Below, one piece after another: positions 54,432 through 64,000 of a DNA stretch of 64,000 nt. The position numbers and the translations under genes are program-made. Origin of the DNA: Liquidambar formosana (lineage: Eukaryota; Streptophyta; Magnoliopsida; Saxifragales; Altingiaceae); NCBI GenBank assembly GCA_039720395.1, contig CM077822.1, positions 19,302,589-19,366,588 on the forward strand. The letters run 5' to 3'. Positions within the stretch are counted from its first letter, which is position 1; every line of letters starts with the position of its first letter. Under the pieces are notes generated by a model. That model ran no database searches. It saw only the letters and a program-made list of their open reading frames with translations, and was not told the DNA's origin.

Positions 54432-56086
54432 AAATTTTGATTTTGATTTTGTGTTGACTCAATGTAGATGTGTGTGTGGGTGTATACTCTCCTATCGTTT
54501 GGCAAAAAGAAAAAAATTAAATAAATAATATCTAGATTATAGAAAATATTTCCATAGGTGGATTTGATCCGTTATTATTATTATTATATTTAACAAGGGT
54601 ATTTAGGGCTTTGCCCTGATTAATCTCTCAGACATGCACAATTTCCTTGTTCCACATGCATCAGATAATTACTGGACCTTTCAAGTGTGAGATGCTTTCA
54701 AAAGATTTCGAACACTCAATCTACCCTTCCTAAGGTTCTTATCAAGACTCGGCTTGCCACTAGATTAATAGGTGGTGGTTAGATAAGCTATCTATTAACT
54801 TATTAAGCAATGATCCAGCTTTGAAAAATTTAAACCTCTAAAAAGGCATGACTTACAATAATCTCCATACAATTCCCTAAGTATACATGCCATGTAATCA
54901 TTAATGATATAAGACAAAGAGGTGGATCAATGATTCACAAAAGTTATATCTCAAGAAGCGGGATTTATTGTTAACTGACAGTGAAATGGATGATAGCCTT
55001 ACTGAATTACTCAGGCCAAAGGTTAGGAAATCTTTATTGGCTCAAATATATAAATAAACCTCTATTTGATGAGTAATAAACTTTTAATGATATCATCTTT
55101 CAACCTATTAACTATTTGATGATCTCATGTAGACATTTATTTTCTTTCAAAAATTTTGAAAATTGCTTCACCATTCATGGAATTTAATAATTAACATAAT
55201 ACGATTTTTGACGCACAAATTGTTACCTTAAAAATTATATATTTCTATATCTATACTAATAAAAATTTACGACTCAAATTTTTTTTTGATTAACCATTAC
55301 ACCCTTATTGTAAATTTTAAATACTTATTTGCCCTTTGTTTAATTGAATTACACATTACACATACATAAATAGGAACAGAAATACATCCTAAAATTCCTA
55401 AAACCCTAACATATAAATAGAATCAGTAACACAGCCAATTAAACTACGCATACAAAAACATAATACTGTGTCACGTTTCTCCACAGCAACTGCCTATTCT
55501 ACTTTCTTCTACAACTCTGTCTTCAACCTTCTTCATCAATTGCATCTTCTATCTTCTTCTGCAACTGCGTCTTCTATATTCTTTTACTTTGTCTGATATG
55601 TTTTTTTCAATAAACTTCACCCATGTAATCTCTGTTTCAATAACCTAAATTTTTTTTTTTTTTTCTGGCTTGAACAAAAACCAAAGAAAACCCAAATAAA
55701 GAGAAACCAAGAAGAAAAAGAAGCCATGAACGAATGCACGAAACCTAGATAAACAGGAAAGAGATAGTATGACGTGTCAGTTTGTGAAGTCTGCTTGATT
55801 CTCCAAATTAATAAAAAAAAACAAAAAATAAACTTACGAAACCAAGAAAAACAAAACTAAACAAAAAAGAAGAAGAAAAATCAAAATTTTAAATTTTTTG
55901 TAAAGAAAAATATTTGCAGGACCTAAAAAAAAAAAAAAAACAAACAAACAAAACCAAAAAGCAAAATAAGTTTTTTTAAATAAATAAATAAATAACAAAA
56001 TCATAATTAAATTTTTTTTTTTTTTTTAAATGTAGAGTCAGTAAAAAAAAAATCATCCCAATCAGTTATGTACCACGATTACTCAG
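54432..56086. other. AT-rich spacer downstream of TIR exon 2
   Basis: No P-loop or LRR coding. Poly-A and poly-T tracts are dense at 55640-56060. ATCTATACTAATAAAA at about 55248 resembles, inverted, TATAGTAGTAGTATAGAT at 63880-63897; see findings. Confidence 0.4.
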
Positions 56087-56861
56087 ATCTTGACTAGGGC
56101 TGCAAATGAGTTAAGCCGCTCATTAAGGGCTCGTGAGAAAGCTCGTTAAGGGCTCAGCTTGAGCTTGATCATTTAATAAACGAGCCAAGCTCAAGCCCTA
56201 ATCTTAGGCTCGTTTAGTAAACAAGCCGAGCTTGAGCATACCAAAGCTCGGCTCGTTTAGGCTCGTGAACAAGCTCATTAAGAACTTGATGAGAAGCTCG
56301 TTTAGAACTCAATAAGAAGCTCGTTAGTGAGCTTGTTTGAGGGTATTGAGTGGGGACATAATTGTCTTACTATATTTTTTTTGGGGAAATTATCCGGCTA
56401 AGGGCATGCAATTACACATCAATGCAAATGACTAATAACTTCATATTAAATGACTACAAACTTAACTAAGAAGGGCTAGTAACTGTCTTTATTTACCACT
56501 TACCAGTAGCGGGACCAATCTGTAATTTCTCCCCCCCCCCCCTCTTTTTTTTTCTTTTTACGTCATCGTTTTATCTCTAACTATATGTATAACCCTAACC
56601 AAACCCTTCAAACTCTCACATTCACTCCAAAAATCTCCAAGCCCCTTTCTCTGTGTCTTTGACGGCGCCCTGAATCAAGCCCTAATCCCCTAACCTTCAA
56701 CTCCCTCCGACAGCCATTTTTGAAGCCTACGTTAGGACAGCCACTATGATGCCCTCTAGCCGACAGCCACTGTGAGATTTCCGGCGAGCTCCGCCCTTGC
56801 CGACAGCCATTGTGAAGCCCTCTTTATGACCCAAAACCCCAACCATCATCACTATTGAAAC

Positions 56862-57625
56862 TGTTGGCTCAGGTCCCTCCTTAAGTGGAGCCCACCAACA
56901 TCATTAAAATAAAATGAAAAAGATAGAGAAGCTTGCTTTGGAAGCCAAATCTGGCAGATTGCAAAAGAAGCCTTTTAAGGCTTGTTCGGTTGTGTGTGGG
57001 GGAAAAAAAAAACTTGAACCGTCATTTTGCTATCTCTCTAGAACTCTCTCTCAAGCTTTGGTGAGAAAGAAAGAAGAGCTAGCCCACTTTGACCGGAGAT
57101 TTGAATGCCCAAATCAAGTCCGATTTGGCTCAAATTTTAGGAGGAGATTCTCAGCGGCACAATCTACAACCCTATGGTCTTGGTTTTTCCATTGGACATC
57201 CCGAAAGCTTGTTTTGGAGATATTATGTCTACCCACTTCGGTGAGTTCATTGTTTATTGAGTTTTTTGTTGAAACCCACCAATAGGTGAAGATTATATCT
57301 TGTTGTTATCCTTGAGTTTGTACACTCTTGATTATTGTTAATGCCTCTAGTTTGGCTAGAGAGGAATACTTGTAATCCCATTATTTTTTACATAGTGGAA
57401 GATTTAGCCAGACTTTGGTCACGTGGTTTTTCCCTCCACATTGGAGGGTTTTCCACGTAAATTTGGTGTCTTATGGTTGCCATTTATTACTGTTAATTTT
57501 TTGGTTTTTTATGCTGTGATTTTTTATCTTGTGCAATCCCATCTTTTGATCGATCACACATAAAGGGAAAAATTGTAAACTTGCTTCCGCTTGTATTGTT
57601 GTTGTTTGTTGGATTTTTCCCAACA
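56862..57625 (+). repeat. 5' LTR of copia element
   Basis: TGTTGG...CCCAACA, 764 bp. The right end is fixed by the PBS (AAGTGATATCAGAGCC, 57625-57640). ORFs inside (56914-57285) are repeated in the other LTR and are not genes. Includes GTGGTTTTTCCC and GGGTTTTCCACGTAAA. Confidence 0.88.
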
Positions 57626-57640
57626 AGTGATATCAGAGCC
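57626..57640 (+). promoter_or_regulatory. Primer-binding site, copia element
   Basis: AGTGATATCAGAGCC follows the LTR end; variant of the TGGTATCAGAGC initiator tRNA-Met site. Confidence 0.75.
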
Positions 57641-57682
57641 TCTTGGTTCTTGCTTGGGTTTAATTTCGTGTGTGGATTAAAA

Positions 57683-58507
57683 ATGGAGGATTCATCCGAT
57701 GCTATGATTAAATTGACGGCATCAAATTATTCTATTTGAAAATGAAGAATGGAGGATATTCTTTATTGCAAAGACTTGTACCAACTCATTTATGGTGAAT
57801 CAAAGAAACCACAAGATATATCCAATGAAGATTGGGAGATATTGAATAGAAAATGTGTAGCACAAATTCAACAGTGGGTTGATCAAACTGTGTTTCATCA
57901 TGTGGCTCAAGAAACTAATGGGCACATGCTGTGGAAAAAATTAGAAGCCATGTATGAGAGAAAGATAGCACAGAACAAAGCTTTTTTAATTCGGAAGCTT
58001 GTGAATTTGAAATTCAAAAATGGGCGTAGTGTGGCAGAACACCTCAGTGACTTTCAAGGCTTGGTGAATCAGTTGACTACCATGAAAATGGTGGTAGATG
58101 ATGAGATGCAAGCACTATTGCTTCTGAGTTCTTTACTAGACAATTGGGAAACAATGGTTGTGTCAATTAGCAATTCGGCTCCCAATGGTGTGTTGACCAT
58201 AGAGATGGTAAAAGACAGCATGTTTAATGAAGAAGCCAGAAGGAAAGAATAGGGTACTTCTTCTGAGTCTGAGGCTCTTGTTACAGAGAAGCGAGGGAGG
58301 AGTAAAAACAGAAAACCCCAAGGCCATAATAACAAGCCAAGAGAAAAGTCGAGAGGTAAATCTAGATCCAGGAAAGGGATTGAATGCTACCACTGTGGCA
58401 AGTTAGGGCATATGAAGAAAGAATGCAGAAAATTAAAAAAAGAGTTAAGAGAAAAGGGTGATAGACAAAAAGAAGGAAAAGACACAGCTGCAGTTGCTTC
58501 CAATTAG
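57683..58507 (+). pseudogene. gag: Copia gag with CCHC knuckle
   Basis: ATG 57683 (MEDSSDAMIKL). Nonsense TGA at 57737-57739 (expected Trp after NYSI) and TAG at 58250-58252. Between them 57749-58252 encodes the UBN2/gag domain (LYCKDLYQLIYG, AMYERKIAQNKAFLIRKL, LVNQLTTMKM, LLSSLLDNWETM). After the second stop, the same frame has a Lys/Arg-rich stretch and the knuckle CYHCGKLGHMKKEC at about 58386-58427. Confidence 0.88.
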
Positions 58508-60072
58508 AATGATATTATTATTGTTTGTGATGATAGTTGTGTTGCTCTCACAGCTCATGATTCTCAATGGGTGATTGATTCGGGTGCCTCATTCCATGTT
58601 ACTTTACGTGAGGACTTCTTTACTTCCTACACACATGGGGACTTTGGTCTTGTTAGGATGGGAAATGATGGTGTGTCCAAGATAGTGGGAATGGGAGATG
58701 TTTGTTTAGTAATAAACACAGGCTGCAGGCTAGTGCTTAGAGATGTGAGACATGTTCCAGATATCCGCCTCAATCTTCTTTCCATAGGAAAACTAGATGA
58801 CGAAGGGTATCACAATCAATTTGGTGATGGGAATTGGAAGCTCTCCAAAGGCTCTCTAGTAGTGGCAAAAAGAAAGAAATGCTATACTCGTTTTATGATG
58901 CAAGCAAAGCTAAGCAGGGGACAGGTGAACACAGTTAAGAAAGAAGCTTCTACAGAATTGTGGCATAAGAAGCTTAGCCACATGAGTGAGAAGGGAATGC
59001 AGATTCTTGTAAGAAAAGAACTTCTACCTAATGTAAAAGGTACGTATCTTAAGACTTGTGTTCATTGTTTAGCAGGAAAACAACATAGATCTCCTTTTGT
59101 TACAAAACCTGTATTTAGAAAACCCAATGTTTTAGACTTGGTATATTCTGATGTTTGTGGTCCCATGAAAGTTAGAACACTTGGTGGTGCTCAATACTTT
59201 GTTACTTTCATTAATGATCATTCCAGGAAAGTTTGGGCATATGCTTTGAAAACTAAAGATCAGGTTTTGGAAGCCTTTAAGTTATTTCAGGTTACAGTTG
59301 AAAGGGAAACAGGGTGGCGTTTGAAGTGCATTCGTTCTAACAATGGTGGTGAGTACGGAGGCCCATTCAGAGAATATTGTAGAGTTCATGCATCAGGCAT
59401 GAAAGAATAGTTCCAAAAACACCTCAGCACAATGGACTGGCAGAGAGAATGAATAGAACTATTATTGAAAAAATCAGGAGTATGCTTTCTCATGCAAAGT
59501 TGCCTAGATCTTTTTGGGATGAGGCAATGAGGATAGCAGTTGATTTAATCAATCTTTCTCCTTCAGTTCCACTGAATGGTGATGTGCCAGATAGATTTTG
59601 GAAAGGGAAGGAAGTATGCTATGATCACTTGAAGGTGTTTGGGTGCAGGGCATTTGTTCACATTCCTAAAGATGAGAGGTCCAAGCTTAATGACAAGACA
59701 AATCAGTGCATCTTCCTGGGTTATGGACATGAAGAGTTTGGGTATAGACTATGGGATCCAGTTGAGAAAAAGATTGTCAGAAGCAGAGATGTGGTGTTTC
59801 TTGAAGACTAGACTATTGAGGACTTTGAGAAAGTTGAGAAGCCAAAATCCTTTGTTAATGACTTGATTGATTTGAGTCCAACTCCTCCACCCATGGTGTA
59901 TGATGACAGGGGAGATGTGCAAGATGAACAGGACATGTAGGTTGAGATTGAAAATCCTATAGTTGAGAATGATGCTCCTACTGCTGAAGTTGACATTCCT
60001 ACAGTTGGTGATGAGGAGGAACCAGAAGAACAGATTGAGCAAGCCCCTCAAGAACAAGCAATTGAATCTCAC
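58508..60072 (+). pseudogene. pol: Copia protease and integrase
   Basis: 58571-59410 continues in the gag frame: protease active site VIDSGASFHVT at 58571-58605, then GAG-pre-integrase zinc site (WHKKLSHM and CVHCLAGKQHR), then the integrase core with DVCGPMKV and FVTFINDHSRKVW. The next catalytic block reads RSNNGGEYGG: the conserved Asp is replaced by Asn. A frameshift lies between 59410 and 59449. 59449-59811 has the Glu region (MNRTIIEKIRSML) and the C-terminal KVFGCRAFVHIP / FLGYGHEEFGYRLWDP. A stop and an acidic linker follow. Confidence 0.88.
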
Positions 60073-61716
60073 TTGAGAAGAACTACCAGAGAACGCCAAC
60101 CATCAAAGAGGTATCCTCTAAATGAGTTTGTAATGCTTATAGATGGGGGAGAACCTAAGTGCTACCAAGAAGCAATGACACATAAGCAAAAAAGGGAGTG
60201 GTTGAAAGCCATGCAAGAAGAGATAAAATCCTTACATGAGAACCATACTTATGACTTGGTGAAACTGCCTAAAGGCAAGAGAGCACTAAAGAACAAACGG
60301 GTGTACAGATTAAAGACAGAGGAAAATAGCTTACAACCAAAGTTCAAGGCAAGGTTGGTTGTGAAGGGTTTTGGTTAGAAAAAGGGTGTTGACTTTGAAG
60401 AAATTTTCTCACCAGTGGTGAAGATGTCATCTATACAAGCTGTACTTGGTATAGCTGCAAGCCTGAATCTAGAGATTGAACAACTAGATGTGAAGACACC
60501 CTTTCTTCATGGTGACTTAGAGGAAGAGATCTATATGGAACAACCCGAAGGTTTTAAAGCCAAAGGTAAAGAAGACTTGGTTTACAGGTTGAAGAAAAGC
60601 TTGTATGGGTTGAAGCAAGCACCGCGACAATGGTATAAAAAGTTTGATTCCTTTATGGTTGATCATGGGTACATAAGGAAAACTTCAGATCATTGTATAT
60701 TTGTGAAATTTTTTTCTGATGGTGACTTTATTATTCTCCTACTTTATGTGGATGATATATTGATTGTGGGACAGGATGCCAAGAAGATTGACAAGTTAAA
60801 AAAGGAATTTGGTAAGTCCTTTGCCATGAAGGACTTAGGACCAGAAAAGTAGATACTTGGTATGAAGATCTCTCGTGATAGGAAGCTAGGCAAGCTTTGG
60901 TTATCATAGGAAAGATACATTGAGAAAGTGCTTAAAAGGTTTAACATGGACAAGGCAAAACCAGTTGGCTCTCCACTAGCCAATCATTTCAAGCTCAATT
61001 CCAAGCAGAGTCCTACAACAGAAAAAGAGAAAGAAGATATGTCGAGAGTGCCTTATGCCTCAGTAGTTGGCAGTTTGATGTCCGCCATGGTTTGCACTAG
61101 ACCCGACATTACACATGCAGTTGGTGTAGTTAGCAGATTTCTTTCCAATCTTGGAAAAGAACACTGGGGCAGCAGTGAAGTGGATTTTTAGATATCTTAA
61201 AGGCTCTTCTAAAATGTGTTTGTGCTTTGGGAGTGGCAAGCCTGTGCTAATAGGCTACACAGATGCGGATATAGCAAGAGATGTTAACTCTAGGAAGTCT
61301 ACATCGGGTTACTTGGTTACCTTTGCAGGGGAGCAGTTTCATGGCAATCGAAATTGCAGAAATGCGTTGCTTTATCAACTACAGAAGCAAAGTTCTTAGC
61401 GGCAACAGAAGCATGCAAAGAGGTGTTATGGATGAAAAGATTCTTATAAGAATTGGGGATGAAGCAAAAGAAGTATGTACTTTATAGTGACAGTCAAAGT
61501 GCCATCCATTTGAGTAAGAATTCTAGTTTTCATTCGAGATCAAAACATATTGATGTGAGGTATCATTGGATATGTAATGTGTTAGAGAACAAGTTGCTAC
61601 AACTTGAGAAAATCCATACCGATGACAATGGTTCGGATATGATGACTAAGGCATTGCCTAAGGACAAACATGAAGCTTGTAGGAAAAGAGTAGGTTTGGT
61701 TGAGCCCTCCACCTAA
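60073..61716 (+). pseudogene. pol: Copia reverse transcriptase and RNase H
   Basis: 60073-60378 and 60415-60852 are one frame, split by TAG 60376-60378 (GFGQKKG position). RT blocks: WLKAMQEEIKSLHEN, KARLVVKGFG, VDFEEIFSPVVKMSS, QLDVKTPFLHGDLEEEIYM, SLYGLKQAPRQWYKKF and the catalytic YVDDI at about 60746-60760. Further stops lie near 60850 and 60907. RNase H (YASVVGSLMSAM, KSTSGYLVTF, LYSDSQSAIHLSKN, RSKHIDVRYHWI) is broken by a one-base insertion near 61171 and compensating changes before 61453. The sequence style is Tnt1/Tork. Confidence 0.9.
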
Positions 61717-61718
61717 GT

Positions 61719-61733
61719 CGGGAGGGGGAGATT
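61719..61733 (+). promoter_or_regulatory. Polypurine tract of copia element
   Basis: GGGAGGGGGAGATT directly before the 3' LTR (61734); primer for plus-strand DNA synthesis. Confidence 0.8.
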
Positions 61734-62495
61734 TGTTGGGTCGGGTCCCTCCTTAAGTGGAGCCCACCAACATCATTAACATAAAATGAAAAAAAATAGA
61801 GAAGCTTGCTTTGGAAGCCAAATCTGGCAGATTGCAAAAGAAGCCTTTTAAGGCTTGTTCGGTGGTGTGTGGGGGAAAAAAAACTTGAACCGTCATTTTG
61901 CTATCTCTCTAGAACTCTCTCTCAAGCTTTGGTGAGAAAGAAAAAGGAGCCAACCCACTTTGACCGGAGATTTGAATGCCCAAATCAAGTCCGATTTGGC
62001 TCAAATTTTAAGAGGAGATTCCCGACGGCACAAGCTACAACCCTATGGTCTTGGTTTTTCCATTGGACATCCCAAAAGCGTGTTTTGGAGATATTATGTC
62101 TACCCACTTCGGTGAGTTCATTGTTCGTTAAGTTTTTTGTTGAAACCCACCAATAGGTGAAGATTATATCTTGTTGTTATCCTTGAGTTTGTACACTCTT
62201 GATGATTGTTGGTGCCTCTAGTTTGGCTAGAGAGGAATACTTGTAATCCCATTATTTTTGACATAGTGGAAGATTTAGCCGGACTTCGGTCCCATGGTTT
62301 TTCCCTCCACATTGGAGGGTTTTCCACGTAAATTTGGTGTCTTGTGATTGCCATTTATTGCTGTTAATTTTCTGGTTTTTTATGCTGTGATTTTTTATCT
62401 TGTGCAATCCCATCTTTTGATCACACATAGAGGGAAAAATTATGAACTTGCTTTCGCTTGTATTGTTGTTGTTTGCTGGATTTTTCCTAAAAGAA
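61734..62495 (+). repeat. 3' LTR of copia element
   Basis: TGTTGGGTCGGGTCCCTCC; matches 56862-57625 closely to GGATTTTTCC. The last bases differ (TAAAAGAAGCAACA in place of CAACA), so the terminus is altered and the end approximate. Confidence 0.82.
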
Positions 62496-62501
62496 GCAAC
62501 A

Positions 62502-63319
62502 TTGACCCAAGCATTTCCAATCATTGTCGTCACTTCAACACCAAGATCCTACTATCTCACCGCTGTACATCACCCCTTTATCGATGGCGAGAGTTCACAA
62601 CCTAGATCCATGATCCGTCGAGCCCCTTTGCCATTAACGATTCTTCCCGCCTCAGATCTGTGGAGCCACCGTGTTATTTGTCGCCGTCGGATCTTCTGCC
62701 ACCTTTAACGCCACTGCCGAGCAGCTGTCGAACCATCGCCAATGAACCGTCACCATTAGATATTGTTTTATATCTATTTTCTTTATCCTTTTTTTTTTTT
62801 TTTGGAATGCTAAGTACGTTGGATTGTTGGGTATATGTTTCATTATTCATATGTTTTTTAGATGATTTTAGTGTATATATTTCATTGTTTGCACTGTTTG
62901 TGGTTATTTTTACAAGTTGGGTTTGGTTGATAGTCATTGATTAATCTCCATTCTCTTGATCAAGATCTTATTTGGCTGTTTATATATGAATATACATGTT
63001 GGATCTGATGTACTGGATTTTCACCCCTTTATTTGCTAAAACTACCATGGATTATGAGTTTTGGTGAAAAAAAAAATTAAAATTAAACAAGCCGTCGAGC
63101 TTAAGCTCAAATTTGAGCTCGACTTCGAGCTTGAGCTCGGCTTGTTAATTCTAAACGAGCCGAGCCGAGCTCGAGCTTTAACATTTTCTCACGAGCCGAG
63201 CTCGAACTTGAAATTAAGGCTCGTTAAAAGCTCGGCTCGTTTACTAATTAACAAGCTTTCAAACAAGCCCGAGCTGAGCACTCCAAAGCTCTGCTTGGCT
63301 CGACTCGTTTGCACCCCTA
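62502..63319. other. Right arm of hAT element
   Basis: C-rich start (62520-62740, CACCGCTGTACATCACCCC, CTGCCGAGCAGC), T run at about 62791-62805, then repeated GAGCTCGAGC / CGAGCCGAGC clusters up to the terminus. No transposase frame. Confidence 0.5.
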
Positions 63320-63327
63320 ATCTTGAC

Positions 63328-64000
63328 TCAAATAAAACTCCATTAATGAACCAAAAAGAAGAGTGCTTTGGAGATCTACATCAACCACCGATTTTATTGC
63401 ACAATTTTAAAGAATACATATTGGAAAAAAAAATTTGTAGAAGATATACCTCAGATAAAATCCACAGATCGACGGCAACCACTAATCGGCGGAGATCGAA
63501 ACCCAGCCGCCTCACTTAAAAGAAGGGGGAGAGAGAGAGAATAATATCTAAAAGCAATCCGGCCACCTCACTTAAAAGAATTTTTTTAGGTGGTCAAACA
63601 AAAACTACTTCGCATAAGAATCATGGGATAATAATAATTAAGCACACGCGATACATGTGCAATACATTTTTTCAAGTTTCTACTCTATCAATGAAACTGT
63701 TATGTCAATTTCCAAGTTTCTTAAACCGCATGTGTGTGTGGGAGAGAGAATTAAGGGGAAATAGATTGTAGTGGGTTTTTAAAAGTTGATAAAATTACCA
63801 AATTGTCTCTTAACTTTATTAACTTGTAAGAATGTTTTAGTATTTTCAGGTGCAATCCAAGCACAAAAGAAACTGACTTTATATAGTAGTAGTATAGATT
63901 CTTTATTTATAATAATAATAATAATAATAAGGTATATTCTTTTTTTTAAAGTCTTAATGGCTTTTTTTAATGTGGTTAGAAAAAAAACTTGCATGTAAAA
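63328..64000. other. AT-rich tail with simple repeats
   Basis: (GA)n at about 63531-63540, (AAT)n at 63908-63931, A and T runs. No gene recognised. Confidence 0.5.

Larger units (their letters stand above)
56862..62501 (+). mobile_element. Ty1/copia element, Tnt1/Tork-like
   Basis: LTRs at 56862-57625 and 61734-about 62495, PBS, gag, protease, integrase, RT, RNase H and a polypurine tract in copia order (integrase before RT). The two LTRs are very similar, so insertion is fairly recent, yet the coding region has several nonsense codons and frameshifts. It lies within the hAT element. ATTGA occurs just outside both ends (56854-56858 and 62501-62505) as a possible imperfectly placed TSD. Confidence 0.88.
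56095..63319. mobile_element. hAT element with 8-bp TSD, carrying a copia insertion
   Basis: Termini TAGGGCTGCAAATGAGT and the inverse of ACTCGTTTGCACCCCTA; exact duplication ATCTTGAC (56087-56094, 63320-63327). Subterminal GCTCG(T/G)TTA and AGCTCGGCTCG motifs are strongly clustered in both arms (56130-56340 and 63090-63310). Without the copia element it is about 1.6 kb and has no recognisable transposase, but holds a C-rich stretch (56580-56860) and a second one (62500-62730) of gene-like composition. Confidence 0.88.

Noticed and set aside
56914..57285. 123-codon plus-strand ORF, with a close match at 61806-62156
   Set aside because: Both lie inside the two LTRs of the copia element; similarity reflects LTR identity, not a gene pair.
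62118..62944. Several overlapping ORFs of 78-94 codons
   Set aside because: They overlap each other on both strands across the LTR end and hAT arm, with low-complexity content and no motifs.

Overview
This window is repeat-rich nuclear DNA of a flowering plant. A eudicot is the best inference, because two exons encode the TIR domain of TIR-NBS-LRR immune receptors, a class missing from grasses. An intron-containing elongator tRNA-Met gene and many plant-type LTR elements agree. No complete multi-exon host gene is visible. The clear host signals are two TIR exons (33840-34364 and 53805-54431), one tRNA gene (23940-24023) and many copies of the DNA that lies upstream of the TIR exons.

Left part, 1-18066: nested Ty3/gypsy elements, all read from the minus strand. 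A Tat/Ogre-like element (1-7681, cut by the window edge) sits inside an LTR of a second family (7682-8828). That LTR sits inside the gag of a third element (8829-11702). A fourth element (13692-about 18066) keeps gag and protease but has lost RT, RNase H and integrase, and carries a 677-bp hAT-type insertion. The Ogre-like element has an in-frame, splice-competent intron between protease and reverse transcriptase.

Middle, 18067-33800: degenerate copies of the TIR-gene upstream block (one of them a 4 x 141 bp tandem array), fragments of a copia-type LTR with CGATCGATCG palindromes, several MITEs with exact target-site duplications, the tRNA gene, and a 5'-truncated LINE whose 11-bp target duplication marks its insertion into a TIR upstream block.

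33840-45750: the first TIR exon, a hAT-like insertion, a plus-strand gypsy remnant, then a minus-strand composite in which a chromovirus-type LTR and gag run straight into a Tat-type pol. Its LTR is split by a 2753-bp solo LTR of the same family as the Ogre-like element, with a perfect 5-bp duplication.

45750-56086: mostly unannotatable AT-rich DNA with one repeated unknown fragment, a second TIR upstream block and the second TIR exon. 56095-63319 is a hAT element with a perfect 8-bp target duplication and a Tnt1/Tork-like copia element inserted in it. The tail holds only simple repeats.

The picture is an immune-receptor (TNL) neighbourhood broken up by successive transposon insertions. Almost every retroelement frame carries nonsense codons of the kind made by C-to-T change (TGG to TGA or TAG, CAG to TAG, CGA to TGA), as expected for old methylated copies.
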